From Glaesserella sp041814905 (GTDB lineage Bacteria; Pseudomonadota; Gammaproteobacteria; Enterobacterales; Pasteurellaceae): 42,694 nt of DNA. The position numbers and the translations under genes were made by a program. The stretch's first letter is position 1, and each line of letters opens with the position of its first letter. Shown one piece after another: positions 25,187 through 34,279 of this stretch. Below the pieces are notes generated by a model. The model saw only the letters and a program-made list of their open reading frames with translations. It did no database searches and was not told the DNA's origin. The stretch spans positions 1 to 42,694 of the forward strand of contig NZ_JBGXYA010000035.1 of assembly GCF_041814905.1 (NCBI RefSeq), read 5' to 3'.

Positions 25187-26617
25187 ATGGCACATAAATT
25201 ACATATTACAACCTGGGGTTGTCAAATGAATGAGTACGACTCGTCCAAAATGGCAGACCTGTTAAATTCAACTCATGGATTTGAGTTGACTGAAAATGCC
25301 GAAGACGCTGACGTTCTCCTCCTCAATACTTGCTCTATTCGTGAAAAAGCACAGGAAAAAGTTTTCTCACAACTGGGGCGTTGGAAGAACTGGAAAAAAG
25401 ACAAGCCGAATTTAATTATCGGTGTAGGCGGTTGCGTCGCTTCACAAGAAGGTGAACATATCCGTGAGCGTGCACCTTTTGTGGATATCGTTTTCGGTCC
25501 TCAAACGCTGCACCGCTTGCCTGAAATGATTAACCAGATTCGCGGAGGGAAAAGCTCGGTGGTCGACATCAGCTTCCCTGAAATTGAAAAATTCGACCGC
25601 TTACCTGAACCGCGTGCGGAAGGCCCGACGGCGTTTGTGTCCATTATGGAAGGCTGTAACAAATATTGCTCATTCTGTGTGGTACCTTACACTCGAGGTG
25701 AAGAAGTCAGTCGCCCTGTAGATGACGTATTATTCGAAATCGCCCAGCTTGCGGCACAAGGCGTGCGTGAAGTGAACTTACTCGGTCAAAACGTAAACGC
25801 TTATCGTGGCGAAACTTTTGACGGCGGCATTTGCACCTTTGCGGAATTATTGCGTCTAGTCGCAGCGATTGACGGCATTGACCGCTTGCGTTATACCACC
25901 AGCCACCCGATTGAATTTACTGACGACATTATCGAAGTTTACAAAGATACTCCTGAATTAGTGAGTTTCCTACATTTACCAATTCAAAGCGGTTCCGATC
26001 GTGTTTTAACGATGATGAAACGCAACCACACCGCATTAGAGTATAAAGCGACGATTCGCAAATTGCGTGAAGCCCGCCCGAATATTCAAATCAGTTCGGA
26101 CTTTATCGTCGGTTTCCCGGGCGAAACGGCGAATGATTTCGAACAAACCATGAAAATCATTGAGCAAGTCAATTTCGATATGAGCTTTAGCTTTATCTAT
26201 TCCGCCCGACCGGGCACACCAGCGGCAGACTTGCCGGATGATGTGAGCGAAGAAGAGAAAAAAGAGCGTCTTTACCGCTTACAACAGCGTATCAACCACC
26301 AAGCTATGCAGTTCAGCCGTGCTATGTTAGGAACAGAACAACGTATTTTGGTCGAAGGTCCGTCGAAAAAAGATATTATGGAATTGACCGGACGTACTGA
26401 AAATAACCGTATCGTTAATTTCCAAGGCACACCGGATATGATCGGCAAATTTGTTGATGTAAAAATCACCGACGTTTACACCAACTCCCTACGCGGTGAA
26501 GTGGTAAGAACGGAAGAACAAATGGGCTTGCGCGTTGTTGAATCGGCAGCAAGCGTCATCGCCCGCACTCGTAAAGAAGATGAATTAGGTGTCGGCAAAT
26601 TCGTCGTGAATTTGTAA
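25187..26617 (+). CDS. miaB: tRNA-2-methylthio-N6-dimethylallyladenosine synthase
   Basis: Radical-SAM methylthiotransferase modifying A37 of tRNAs reading UNN codons. With the ATG at 25187 it has 476 residues. The UPF0004 domain cysteines are C12, C49 and C83; the radical-SAM cluster cysteines C157, C161 and C164 are in GCNKYCSFC; a TRAM domain closes the chain. A TTG two codons upstream gives no advantage. The ribosome binding site is poor, which may mean low or regulated translation. Confidence 0.96.
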   Translation: MAHKLHITTWGCQMNEYDSSKMADLLNSTHGFELTENAEDADVLLLNTCSIREKAQEKVFSQLGRWKNWKKDKPNLIIGVGGCVASQEGEHIRERAPFVDIVFGPQTLHRLPEMINQIRGGKSSVVDISFPEIEKFDRLPEPRAEGPTAFVSIMEGCNKYCSFCVVPYTRGEEVSRPVDDVLFEIAQLAAQGVREVNLLGQNVNAYRGETFDGGICTFAELLRLVAAIDGIDRLRYTTSHPIEFTDDIIEVYKDTPELVSFLHLPIQSGSDRVLTMMKRNHTALEYKATIRKLREARPNIQISSDFIVGFPGETANDFEQTMKIIEQVNFDMSFSFIYSARPGTPAADLPDDVSEEEKKERLYRLQQRINHQAMQFSRAMLGTEQRILVEGPSKKDIMELTGRTENNRIVNFQGTPDMIGKFVDVKITDVYTNSLRGEVVRTEEQMGLRVVESAASVIARTRKEDELGVGKFVVNL

Positions 26618-26633
26618 AATTCTGTCTAAAACA

Positions 26634-26660
26634 GACCGCTTGTAACGCTTACAAGCGGTC
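26634..26660. terminator. USS-pair hairpin between miaB and the DUF3298 lipoprotein gene
   Basis: Perfect 11-base stem GACCGCTTGTA (26634-26644) and TACAAGCGGTC (26650-26660), loop ACGCT. Both arms contain an exact USS core. The tail CGTTTTAG is weak on the plus strand. It separates two convergent genes. Confidence 0.7.
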
Positions 26661-26683
26661 CGTTTTAGCCGAAATTTTGCAAA

Positions 26684-27622
26684 TTAATCCTGTTGCGGTA
26701 TAAAGCCATCGCTTTGTTTATACTGATATTCCGGATTGAGTAATTCATTGACTAAATAACGGCTCATCCGAATTTCTACTTCTCCTTCCGCATAAGGGCC
26801 TAAAACATAAGGCGAATAGACAAAAATAATGTTTTCACCGCTAAAATAGAAATTCGGAGAAATGACAAAATCCTCTTTCTGTGCATAGCCATTATACTTG
26901 CCGTTCTCATCTACTCGGCTTTCCGCGTAGTTTTCCCACAACATATCCTGTAATTTCTGACGATTTTTAGGTGCGATCAAATCATCTAATCGAATCACCG
27001 CTTTTTTGTCGGTATCAATATTCAAATAACGGGTTGCATAGTTACCGTGCGCACCGCCACCGTAATCATAATAAGTTTGAGTAAACGAAACAATATTATG
27101 GCGTTGCCCTAAATAGAAAGATGTCACCATCAGTTTTAAACCAAAAGGCCTAAACTCTTTGGCTGACGCAATATATTCTTGAAATAATTCATCCGATTTT
27201 TGTGTAATCGCCTCTTTAGTCACCGGCGATTTCTGCTCTTCTCCCGTATAAGTTTTCATCGTTTCATCTAATAACAACTTATCGAGCCATTCAATATGAG
27301 TGACCGGTGCCGTGATCATCAACTCGATATCCGTTTCATCGCTACCACTCTCTTCGGATTTCGGGTGTTTAATTTTTTCCGTTTTATGATAAAGCGTCGT
27401 TATATCTACCTTTAATCCAGAAAAATCGTTGCGTTGAGCCGTTTTAAGTGCGGTAAGTTCGTTCTCTTTTGCCGTTAAATCCGCCTGAGATTTTTTTAAA
27501 TCGTTTTCCAACCGTACAATTTTCTTTTCTGCCTCAAGTACTTTTTGTGTCAAGGTAGAATCATCACATGCCGATAAAACCAATACTGATGAAACCAACA
27601 CGCTTAATAACGTTTTTTTCAT
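26684..27622 (-). CDS. DUF3298-domain lipoprotein with coiled-coil stalk
   Basis: Three hundred and twelve residues. The lipobox LSAC places the lipidated cysteine at residue 19. Residues 25-65 are a heptad-rich, charged coiled coil. The C-terminal two thirds look like a DUF4163/DUF3298 unit as in RsiV-type proteins (YYDYGGGAHGN, DLIAPKNRQKL, ISPNFYFSGENIIFVYSPYVLGPYAEG). RsiV binds lysozyme, but no such role can be inferred here. The ATG at 27622 follows AAGGGGAATAAT; the upstream in-frame start lies in the rpoD terminator. Function unknown. Confidence 0.78.
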   Translation of the reverse strand: MKKTLLSVLVSSVLVLSACDDSTLTQKVLEAEKKIVRLENDLKKSQADLTAKENELTALKTAQRNDFSGLKVDITTLYHKTEKIKHPKSEESGSDETDIELMITAPVTHIEWLDKLLLDETMKTYTGEEQKSPVTKEAITQKSDELFQEYIASAKEFRPFGLKLMVTSFYLGQRHNIVSFTQTYYDYGGGAHGNYATRYLNIDTDKKAVIRLDDLIAPKNRQKLQDMLWENYAESRVDENGKYNGYAQKEDFVISPNFYFSGENIIFVYSPYVLGPYAEGEVEIRMSRYLVNELLNPEYQYKQSDGFIPQQD

Positions 27623-27643
27623 ATTATTCCCCTTATAAAAATA

Positions 27644-27670
27644 AAAAAATCCCCGATACAAAGTCGGGGA
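27644..27670 (-). terminator. Terminator of the rpsU-dnaG-rpoD operon
   Basis: Minus-strand stem TCCCCGA with TCGGGGA (plus-strand arms 27650-27656 and 27664-27670) followed by seven T. It lies 11 bases after the rpoD stop codon and 22 bases before the lipoprotein start. Confidence 0.88.
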
Positions 27671-27681
27671 AATGCCATTGA

Positions 27682-29553
27682 TTAATCATCTAAGAAACTG
27701 CGTAAAGTTTCCGAACGACTCGGGTGACGTAATTTACGTAACGCTTTCGCTTCAATTTGGCGAATACGCTCACGGGTTACATCAAACTGCTTACCAACCT
27801 CTTCTAATGTGTGGTCGGTATTCATATCAATACCAAAACGCATACGAAGGACTTTTGCTTCACGCGGCGTTAGACCTTCCAACACTTCATTAGTTGCAAT
27901 ACGCAGACTTTCCGCCGTTGCCGAATCCAAAGGCAGCTCTAACGTGCTGTCTTCAATAAAATCACCTAAATGCGAATCGTCGTCGTCACCGACCGGCGTT
28001 TCCATTGAAATCGGCTCTTTGGCAATCTTCAACACTTTGCGGATCTTATCTTCCGGCATGCCCATGCGTTCTGCAAGTTCTTCCGGTGTCGCATCACGCC
28101 CCATTTCTTGTAAACATTGACGGGAAATACGGTTCAGTTTATTGATCGTCTCAATCATATGTACCGGAATACGAATTGTACGAGCCTGATCTGCAATCGA
28201 ACGCGTAATGGCTTGACGAATCCACCAAGTCGCATAAGTCGAAAATTTATAGCCTCGACGGTATTCAAATTTATCCACCGCTTTCATCAAACCGATATTC
28301 CCTTCTTGAATTAAATCTAAGAACTGCAAACCGCGGTTAGTGTATTTTTTCGCAATGGAAATTACAAGGCGTAAGTTGGCTTCTACCATTTCTTTTTTCG
28401 CACGACGGGCTTTTAATTCACCGTCAGCAATACGACCGCCTATTTCACGGATTTGCGCTATGGTTAAACCGCTACTTTCTTCTAATTTCTGCAAATTGGC
28501 GATATTGACACGAATGTTATCCACATATTCCGCCAATTTCGGCGCTCCGCCTTTTTTTGCAGAAATCGCTTTTTCGATCCATGCTTCAGAGGTTTCATGA
28601 CCTTGGAAGGCTTTCACAAAGTCCGCTTTTTTCATTTTGGCGTATTCCACTGCATAACGCTGAATTTGGCGCTCTTCGGCACGAACCTGTTTCATCATTT
28701 TTTGCATAGATTCGACTAACAGATCAAACTGTTTCGGTACTAAACGGAATTCACGGAAAATATCCGACAAGGCTTGAATCTGATCTCTTGAACGTTTGCT
28801 GGTACGCCCGTATTTTTGAATAGCTTGTAATGCTTTTTGATGTTGATCACGCAGCGCATAGAATTTTTCACGAGCAAGTTCGGGATCGATGGAGTTATCA
28901 TCACCGTTATCGCTCGCAGAGTCACCATCTTCATCTTCACTTTCATCATCTACATCAGCAACCGCACTTTCTTCTTCATCATCGTCGACCAATTCATCCT
29001 CAAGCGCATCTACCGGCACCGACTCTTCTGCATTCGGATCAACAAACGCGGTGACCAAGTCGGAAAGACGCATACTACCTTCTTCCACTAACACATAGCG
29101 ACCGATTAGGTCAGTTAACGCTTCCGGATATTCAGCCACTGCACATTGCACTTCATTGATACCTTCTTCAATACGTTTAGCGATATCAATTTCCCCTTCG
29201 CGGGTAAGAAGTTCAACGGTTCCCATTTCACGCATATACATACGTACCGGATCCGTTGTACGACCTAACTCGGATTCTACCGTTGAAAGTACTTTTGTGG
29301 CTTCTTCCACAACATCTTCATCGGCAATTGTACCGGCAAGCATTAAATCATCGGCATCCGGCGCGACTTCAAGAACTTTAATGCCCATATCGTTGATCAT
29401 CTGAATAATATCTTCGATTTGATCGGCATCAACCAATTCTTCCGGCAAATGGTCATGTACTTCCGAAATCGTTAAATACCCTTGCTCACGCCCTTGGGCG
29501 ATAAGAAGTTCTAACTGAGACTGTTGTTCTTCTAATTGAGATTGTTGTTCCAT
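27682..29553 (-). CDS. rpoD: RNA polymerase primary sigma factor (sigma 70)
   Basis: Housekeeping sigma factor. The 623 residues show region 1.1, region 1.2 (DPVRMYMREMGTVELLTREGE), a very acidic non-conserved insert rich in D and E, region 2 (ANLRLVISIAKKYTNRGLQFLDLIQEG and KFSTYATWWIRQAI), region 3 and region 4.2 (LEEVGKQFDVTRERIRQIE). Last gene of the macromolecular synthesis operon, 102 bases after dnaG. Confidence 0.98.
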   Translation of the reverse strand: MEQQSQLEEQQSQLELLIAQGREQGYLTISEVHDHLPEELVDADQIEDIIQMINDMGIKVLEVAPDADDLMLAGTIADEDVVEEATKVLSTVESELGRTTDPVRMYMREMGTVELLTREGEIDIAKRIEEGINEVQCAVAEYPEALTDLIGRYVLVEEGSMRLSDLVTAFVDPNAEESVPVDALEDELVDDDEEESAVADVDDESEDEDGDSASDNGDDNSIDPELAREKFYALRDQHQKALQAIQKYGRTSKRSRDQIQALSDIFREFRLVPKQFDLLVESMQKMMKQVRAEERQIQRYAVEYAKMKKADFVKAFQGHETSEAWIEKAISAKKGGAPKLAEYVDNIRVNIANLQKLEESSGLTIAQIREIGGRIADGELKARRAKKEMVEANLRLVISIAKKYTNRGLQFLDLIQEGNIGLMKAVDKFEYRRGYKFSTYATWWIRQAITRSIADQARTIRIPVHMIETINKLNRISRQCLQEMGRDATPEELAERMGMPEDKIRKVLKIAKEPISMETPVGDDDDSHLGDFIEDSTLELPLDSATAESLRIATNEVLEGLTPREAKVLRMRFGIDMNTDHTLEEVGKQFDVTRERIRQIEAKALRKLRHPSRSETLRSFLDD

Positions 29554-29655
29554 AGCTGTATCCGTATTTGTGCGCGCAAAACAAGTTGTGAATTATACCA
29601 CTGCTTGCTTGATGATAAAGAGATTTGCAAAAAATTCTAAGAAAATAACCGCTTG

Positions 29656-31407
29656 TTAATTCCGACCAGAGAGCAGCATCATTAATTCTTGTTTCTCTGT
29701 TGAGTTCAATCCTGTGGTGCGGTCTTTCGCCATCAGGAGCTCAATTTGTCTGTCGACTAATTTTTTATAAAAGAAATCCAACGTTTCTATAAAAGTATCT
29801 TGAATATGTTCAGGGGCAACGAGGTGATCCCAATTCGCCAAAATTTCGAGGTGGCGATAATTTTCACTGTCACGCAAATGCTCCAATAATCCGCCCATTG
29901 AAATACCGACATTCTGACGACAAACGTCCACAAGATTTAAGAAAAGATCAAATCCTTTTTCCTGTAACGATTGTAAGAAAGAAATATCTTCAGGCACATT
30001 TTCCACCAGCGCAGGCTGTTGCAGCAATAGCGCAATCAATAAACGCATCGGCGTACGCTCGATTTTAGGCATATTGCGACTGGTTCGCTGATTTTCAATA
30101 GCCGTTTGCGGTAATAATGCTTCCAGTTGCGTCGGATCAAATATTCCGAGTTTTTGACCTAAAATATTACGTAGATAAACACGTAATATTTCACCGGGAA
30201 TCCGCTTAATTAGCGGAATCGCTAAGGAAGCTAATTTTGATTTACCTTCTTTGGTTGAAAGATCCACTTGTACTAATAAAGATTCAAACAAAAAATCGCT
30301 GAGGGTTTGAGCGTTATCTAAATAAGCTTCAAAACCCGCCTTACCTTGCGATCGCACAAAACTGTCCGGATCTTCGCCATCGGGTAAAAAAATAAACTTC
30401 AACTGCCGCCCGTCGTGTAGATAAGGTAACGCATTTTCCAACGCCCGCCACGCAGCCTCTCGCCCGGCTCGGTCACCGTCATAGCAACAGATCACTTGCT
30501 CCGTACAACGAAACATCTGTTGAATCTGTTCACCGGTTGTTGCGGTTCCCAACGAGGCTACCGCGTTATTGATTCCGTATTGCGCAAGAGCAACCACATC
30601 CATATAACCTTCGACAACAAACAGAAAAGAAGGCTCATCGTTATGTTGCAAAGCTTGGTATAAACCGTAAAGTTCACTACCTTTATGATAGGTTGCCGAT
30701 TCCGGTGAGTTCAGATACTTCGGTTTTTCATCCCCCATTACCCTACCGCCAAAGGCGATCACTCGCCCTCGTTTGTCACGAATCGGGAACATCACTCGAT
30801 TACGAAAACGATCATAAACATTGCCGCGATCATTTTTGGATAACATTCCCGTATCAAGTAACTTCTGAATTTCTTCCTGATTATTGCCGAAACGACGTAA
30901 TACCGAATCCATCGAATTTGGCGCAAACCCGATTTCAAAACGTTGAATAACCTCCGACGACAAACCCCGTTGTTGTAAATAACTTTGGCTTGGCAGATCT
31001 TGGGTAAGCTGTTTCTGATAAAACTTCGCCACCAAATCTAATAATTCATATAAATTACGGCGGATTTTATAACTGGTTTGCGGTTTACCGTCACGATTAA
31101 TAATGTTTTCGCGCGGTATTTCCAAACCGTGCAATGCCGCTAACTCTTCTACGGCTTCAGGAAATTCAAGTTTGTCATACTCCATCAAAAAACCAATTGC
31201 ATTACCGTGTACGCCGCAACCAAAACAGTGATAAAACTGCTTAGACTGGCTTACGGTAAATGAAGGGGTCTTTTCGTGATGGAAAGGGCAGCAGGCTTGA
31301 TAATCACGCCCCGCTTTTTTGAGTTTGATCCGACTGTTGATGAGCTCGACAATATCGGTACGCGCAATCAGATCATCAATAAATGAACGGGGAATAGTAC
31401 CTTTCAT
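29656..31407 (-). CDS. dnaG: DNA primase
   Basis: Makes RNA primers at the replication fork. The 583 residues include the CHC2 zinc site (C40, H43, C61, C64), the TOPRIM core (FVVEGYMDVVAL near 265 and YDGDRAGREA), and the C-terminal helicase-binding region. RBS AAGGAGAAATCA. The stop codon is fused to a USS: the coding strand ends TAACAAGCGGT (USS core 29648-29656). Confidence 0.97.
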   Translation of the reverse strand: MKGTIPRSFIDDLIARTDIVELINSRIKLKKAGRDYQACCPFHHEKTPSFTVSQSKQFYHCFGCGVHGNAIGFLMEYDKLEFPEAVEELAALHGLEIPRENIINRDGKPQTSYKIRRNLYELLDLVAKFYQKQLTQDLPSQSYLQQRGLSSEVIQRFEIGFAPNSMDSVLRRFGNNQEEIQKLLDTGMLSKNDRGNVYDRFRNRVMFPIRDKRGRVIAFGGRVMGDEKPKYLNSPESATYHKGSELYGLYQALQHNDEPSFLFVVEGYMDVVALAQYGINNAVASLGTATTGEQIQQMFRCTEQVICCYDGDRAGREAAWRALENALPYLHDGRQLKFIFLPDGEDPDSFVRSQGKAGFEAYLDNAQTLSDFLFESLLVQVDLSTKEGKSKLASLAIPLIKRIPGEILRVYLRNILGQKLGIFDPTQLEALLPQTAIENQRTSRNMPKIERTPMRLLIALLLQQPALVENVPEDISFLQSLQEKGFDLFLNLVDVCRQNVGISMGGLLEHLRDSENYRHLEILANWDHLVAPEHIQDTFIETLDFFYKKLVDRQIELLMAKDRTTGLNSTEKQELMMLLSGRN

Positions 31408-31515
31408 TGATTTCTCCTTTGCAAGCGGTCGGTTTTACGGAAAGTTTTGCAATTTTTCGGCGAAGATGCCGCCTTTTATTGTTTTATAGCATTTGTTTTT
31501 TCTATAAAGATCAAA

Positions 31516-31541
31516 ACCGTGATTCCTAAAGGTTTCACGGT
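31516..31541 (-). terminator. Internal attenuator between rpsU and dnaG
   Basis: Minus-strand stem ACCGTGA with TCACGGT (31535-31541 and 31516-31522), partly extended by AAACC/GGAA contacts, followed by TTTGAT. It has the position of the partial terminator in the E. coli rpsU-dnaG-rpoD operon, which lets S21 be made in excess of primase. Confidence 0.65.
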
Positions 31542-31570
31542 CTCAATTTAACTGCGATAACTAATATAAA

Positions 31571-31786
31571 TTAGTATAAACGAGTGTTACGTGCGTTCTC
31601 GCGAGCATTACGTTTAGCGTGACGTTTTGCTAAAGATGCTTTTTCACGTTTACGAATTGTTGTTGGTTTTTCGTAAAATTCACGAGCGCGAACTTCAGCC
31701 AAAAGACCGGCTTTCTCACAAGAGCGTTTGAAACGACGTAATGCTACGTCAAATGATTCATTTTCACGAACTTTAATTACTGGCAT
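31571..31786 (-). CDS. rpsU: 30S ribosomal protein S21
   Basis: Seventy-one residues, nearly the E. coli sequence: begins MPVIKVRENESFDVALRRFKR and has the basic C-terminus. Needed for the 30S-mRNA interaction. First gene of the macromolecular synthesis operon. RBS GAGGTGATGGCAT. Confidence 0.98.
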   Translation of the reverse strand: MPVIKVRENESFDVALRRFKRSCEKAGLLAEVRAREFYEKPTTIRKREKASLAKRHAKRNARENARNTRLY

Positions 31787-31864
31787 ATGCCATCACCTCA
31801 GAAAAATATGATTAAATTAAAACCGCGCAAATTGGTGGCGGCATAGAACTAAAAAAGGTGCGGT

Positions 31865-31893
31865 ATTCTACCCTAGCACCAAAATGAAGTAAA
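31865..31893 (-). promoter_or_regulatory. Promoter of the rpsU-dnaG-rpoD operon
   Basis: Minus-strand TTTACT (31888-31893), 17-base spacer, TAGAAT (31865-31870). The -10 box lies within an imperfect inverted repeat GGTGC...GCACC with an inner GGTA...TACC (about 31857-31880). Confidence 0.55.
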
Positions 31894-31907
31894 GAAATTG
31901 TTTCAGG

Positions 31908-32450
31908 CTAATCGAATAAAACCGACTCGCTCAAGCTCTTACCCGCAAGATCTTTAGCGGATAAACTGGGTTTACCGTCAAGTGGCCAATCAATCGCTAC
32001 CGTCGAGTCATCCCAAATAAGAGAATGCTCTGCTTGAGGATTGTAATAATCGGTACATTTATAAACAAACTCCGCACTCTCCGTTAGGACATAAAAGCCG
32101 TGAGCAAAACCTTCCGGCACCCATAACTGACGCTTATTTTCCGCCGATAACAGTTCACCGACCCATTGTCCAAAGGTCGAAGAGCTTTTACGTAAATCAA
32201 CTGCCACATCAAATACCGCACCGGAAATAACCCGCACTAATTTGCCTTGAGTATTTTGCGTTTGATAATGTAATCCCCGCAATACGCCTTTTACGGACTT
32301 TGAATGATTTTCCTGCACAAAATTGCGATCAGCGACGTGCCGTTTAAACCATTCATCACGAAAAGTTTCCATAAAAAAACCGCGTTCGTCACCGAATACC
32401 CGTGGTTCTAATAATTTTACATCCGCAATTTTCGTTTCGATGATTTTCAT
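31908..32450 (-). CDS. rfbC: dTDP-4-dehydrorhamnose 3,5-epimerase
   Basis: Third step of dTDP-L-rhamnose synthesis. The 180 residues carry the cupin hallmarks FVQENHSKS, LRGLHYQ (with catalytic histidine) and VPEGFAHGFYVL. Last gene of rfbBADC, 18 bases after rfbD. Confidence 0.96.
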   Translation of the reverse strand: MKIIETKIADVKLLEPRVFGDERGFFMETFRDEWFKRHVADRNFVQENHSKSVKGVLRGLHYQTQNTQGKLVRVISGAVFDVAVDLRKSSSTFGQWVGELLSAENKRQLWVPEGFAHGFYVLTESAEFVYKCTDYYNPQAEHSLIWDDSTVAIDWPLDGKPSLSAKDLAGKSLSESVLFD

Positions 32451-32468
32451 TGGTTATCCTTAATTTCC

Positions 32469-33344
32469 TCAAAGGTAGCGCTTAATATTTTGCAATGCCG
32501 TACGCCAGTCGCTCGGATCGATATTAAATGTGTGTTTGATCTTGCTCAGGTCTAAACACGAATTTGCCGGACGTTTTGCCGGGGTTGGGTATTCTTGGGT
32601 AGTAATTCGATTTACAAGCGGTCGTTTTTCGAGAATTTTTTGCAAATTAGCCTGTTCAAAAATTGCTTGGGCAAATTCATTCCAACTCACATAAGGCTTG
32701 CCGCTAAAGTGATAAATTCCGAATACATCTGTTTTACCTGCCAAAATTTGCTCCGCCATTTCAATTAACGCCGTCGCAATATCACCGGCATAAGTTGGTC
32801 CACCGATTTGATCATCCACAACGGCTAAGCTGTCTCTCGTCCGAGCCAAACGTAGCATGGTTTTTACAAAATTATGCCCGTGCTCACCGAACACCCAAGC
32901 CGTACGCAAAATAATCGAGCGGGGATTTGCTTGTAAAACCGCAGCTTCACCGGCAAGTTTGGTTATGCCATACACGCTTTGCGGTGCGGTTTGGTCATTT
33001 TCTTTGTAGGCGGAACGGTTCTCACCGTTAAATACATAATCGGTTGAAATATGTAGCATAACCGCATTAATATGTTTCGCAGCTTCTGCAAGATGCTGTG
33101 CACCTATCCGGTTAACTGCGTCGGCAAGCTTCGTCTCGCTTTCTGCCCGATCAACCGCAGTATAAGCAGCCGCATTAATCACCACATCGGGTTGAAACGT
33201 TTGCACGGTTTTAAATACCGCAGCTTTGTCAGTAATGTCTAATTCATCGCGATCCAATGCCAATAATTCCGCTTTTCCTTCAAGCTGTTTAACCAAACAA
33301 TGTCCAACCTGTCCTTTCGCACCGGTAATCAAAAACTTTGCCAT
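32469..33344 (-). CDS. rfbD: dTDP-4-dehydrorhamnose reductase
   Basis: Final step to dTDP-L-rhamnose. The 291 residues form an SDR-type fold: nucleotide motif TGAKGQVG at 7-14, HISTDYVFNG near 100, and catalytic YGITK near 128. Its ATG overlaps the rfbA stop by one base. An exact USS core is inside the gene at 32614-32622. Confidence 0.96.
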   Translation of the reverse strand: MAKFLITGAKGQVGHCLVKQLEGKAELLALDRDELDITDKAAVFKTVQTFQPDVVINAAAYTAVDRAESETKLADAVNRIGAQHLAEAAKHINAVMLHISTDYVFNGENRSAYKENDQTAPQSVYGITKLAGEAAVLQANPRSIILRTAWVFGEHGHNFVKTMLRLARTRDSLAVVDDQIGGPTYAGDIATALIEMAEQILAGKTDVFGIYHFSGKPYVSWNEFAQAIFEQANLQKILEKRPLVNRITTQEYPTPAKRPANSCLDLSKIKHTFNIDPSDWRTALQNIKRYL

Positions 33345-34222
33345 TATTTTCTATCCTGAATCAAACGCAACAAATATTGCCCATAATCATTTTTAACCAT
33401 CGGTTTGGCTAATGCTTCAACCTGTTCGGTCGTCAACCAGCCGTTACGCCAAGCGATTTCTTCCAAGCAAGCCACTTGCAGATTTTGTACGTGTTCGATG
33501 GTTTTTACAAAAGAAGCTGCTTCATGCAAGCTATCGTGAGTGCCGGTATCCAACCAAGCAAAACCGCGCCCCAACAATTGCACATTAAGACTTCCATCAT
33601 GTAAATACATTTCATTTAAGGTGGTAATTTCTAATTCACCACGAACGGAAGGTTTAATTTGCTTGGCAAATTCAACGACTCGGTTGTCATAAAAATAGAG
33701 CCCGGTCACCGCGTAATTTGATTTGGGTTTTAGCGGTTTTTCCTCAATCGAAACGGCTTTGAAGTTTTCATCAAATTCGACTACACCAAAACGTTCAGGA
33801 TCTTTCACCTGATATCCGAACACCGAAGCGCCTTTTTGTTGTGCATGAGTGGCCGCTTTTTTTAGAGCCTGCGTGAAGTGCTGACCGTAAAAAATATTAT
33901 CGCCCAACACCAAACAAACGCAGTCATCACCGATAAATGTTTCTCCAATTAAAAACGCCTGAGCCAAACCGTCCGGACTTGGTTGTACCGCATAGTGCAG
34001 TTGAATGCCGAAATCGGAACCGTCACCTAACAAACGTTTAAATGCGTCATGATCTTCCGGTGTGGTGATCACCAATATTTCACGAATCCCTGCCAACATT
34101 AATACCGACAGCGGATAATAAATCATCGGCTTATCATAAACCGGCATTAATTGCTTAGATACACCGCGGGTTATCGGGTAAAGGCGGGTACCGGATCCGC
34201 CGGCTAAAACAATACCTTTCAT
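33344..34222 (-). CDS. rfbA: Glucose-1-phosphate thymidylyltransferase
   Basis: First step: makes dTDP-glucose. The 292 residues start with the nucleotidyltransferase signature LAGGSGTRLYPIT at 6-18 and keep VLGDNIFYG near 110 and EITTLNEMYL. Follows rfbB after 57 bases. RBS AAGGAAATAAG. Confidence 0.97.
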   Translation of the reverse strand: MKGIVLAGGSGTRLYPITRGVSKQLMPVYDKPMIYYPLSVLMLAGIREILVITTPEDHDAFKRLLGDGSDFGIQLHYAVQPSPDGLAQAFLIGETFIGDDCVCLVLGDNIFYGQHFTQALKKAATHAQQKGASVFGYQVKDPERFGVVEFDENFKAVSIEEKPLKPKSNYAVTGLYFYDNRVVEFAKQIKPSVRGELEITTLNEMYLHDGSLNVQLLGRGFAWLDTGTHDSLHEAASFVKTIEHVQNLQVACLEEIAWRNGWLTTEQVEALAKPMVKNDYGQYLLRLIQDRK

Positions 34223-34279
34223 CTTATTTCCTTAAGCATTTCAACTTTTTGCAAAATTCGTTGAAAAAAGCACCGCTTG

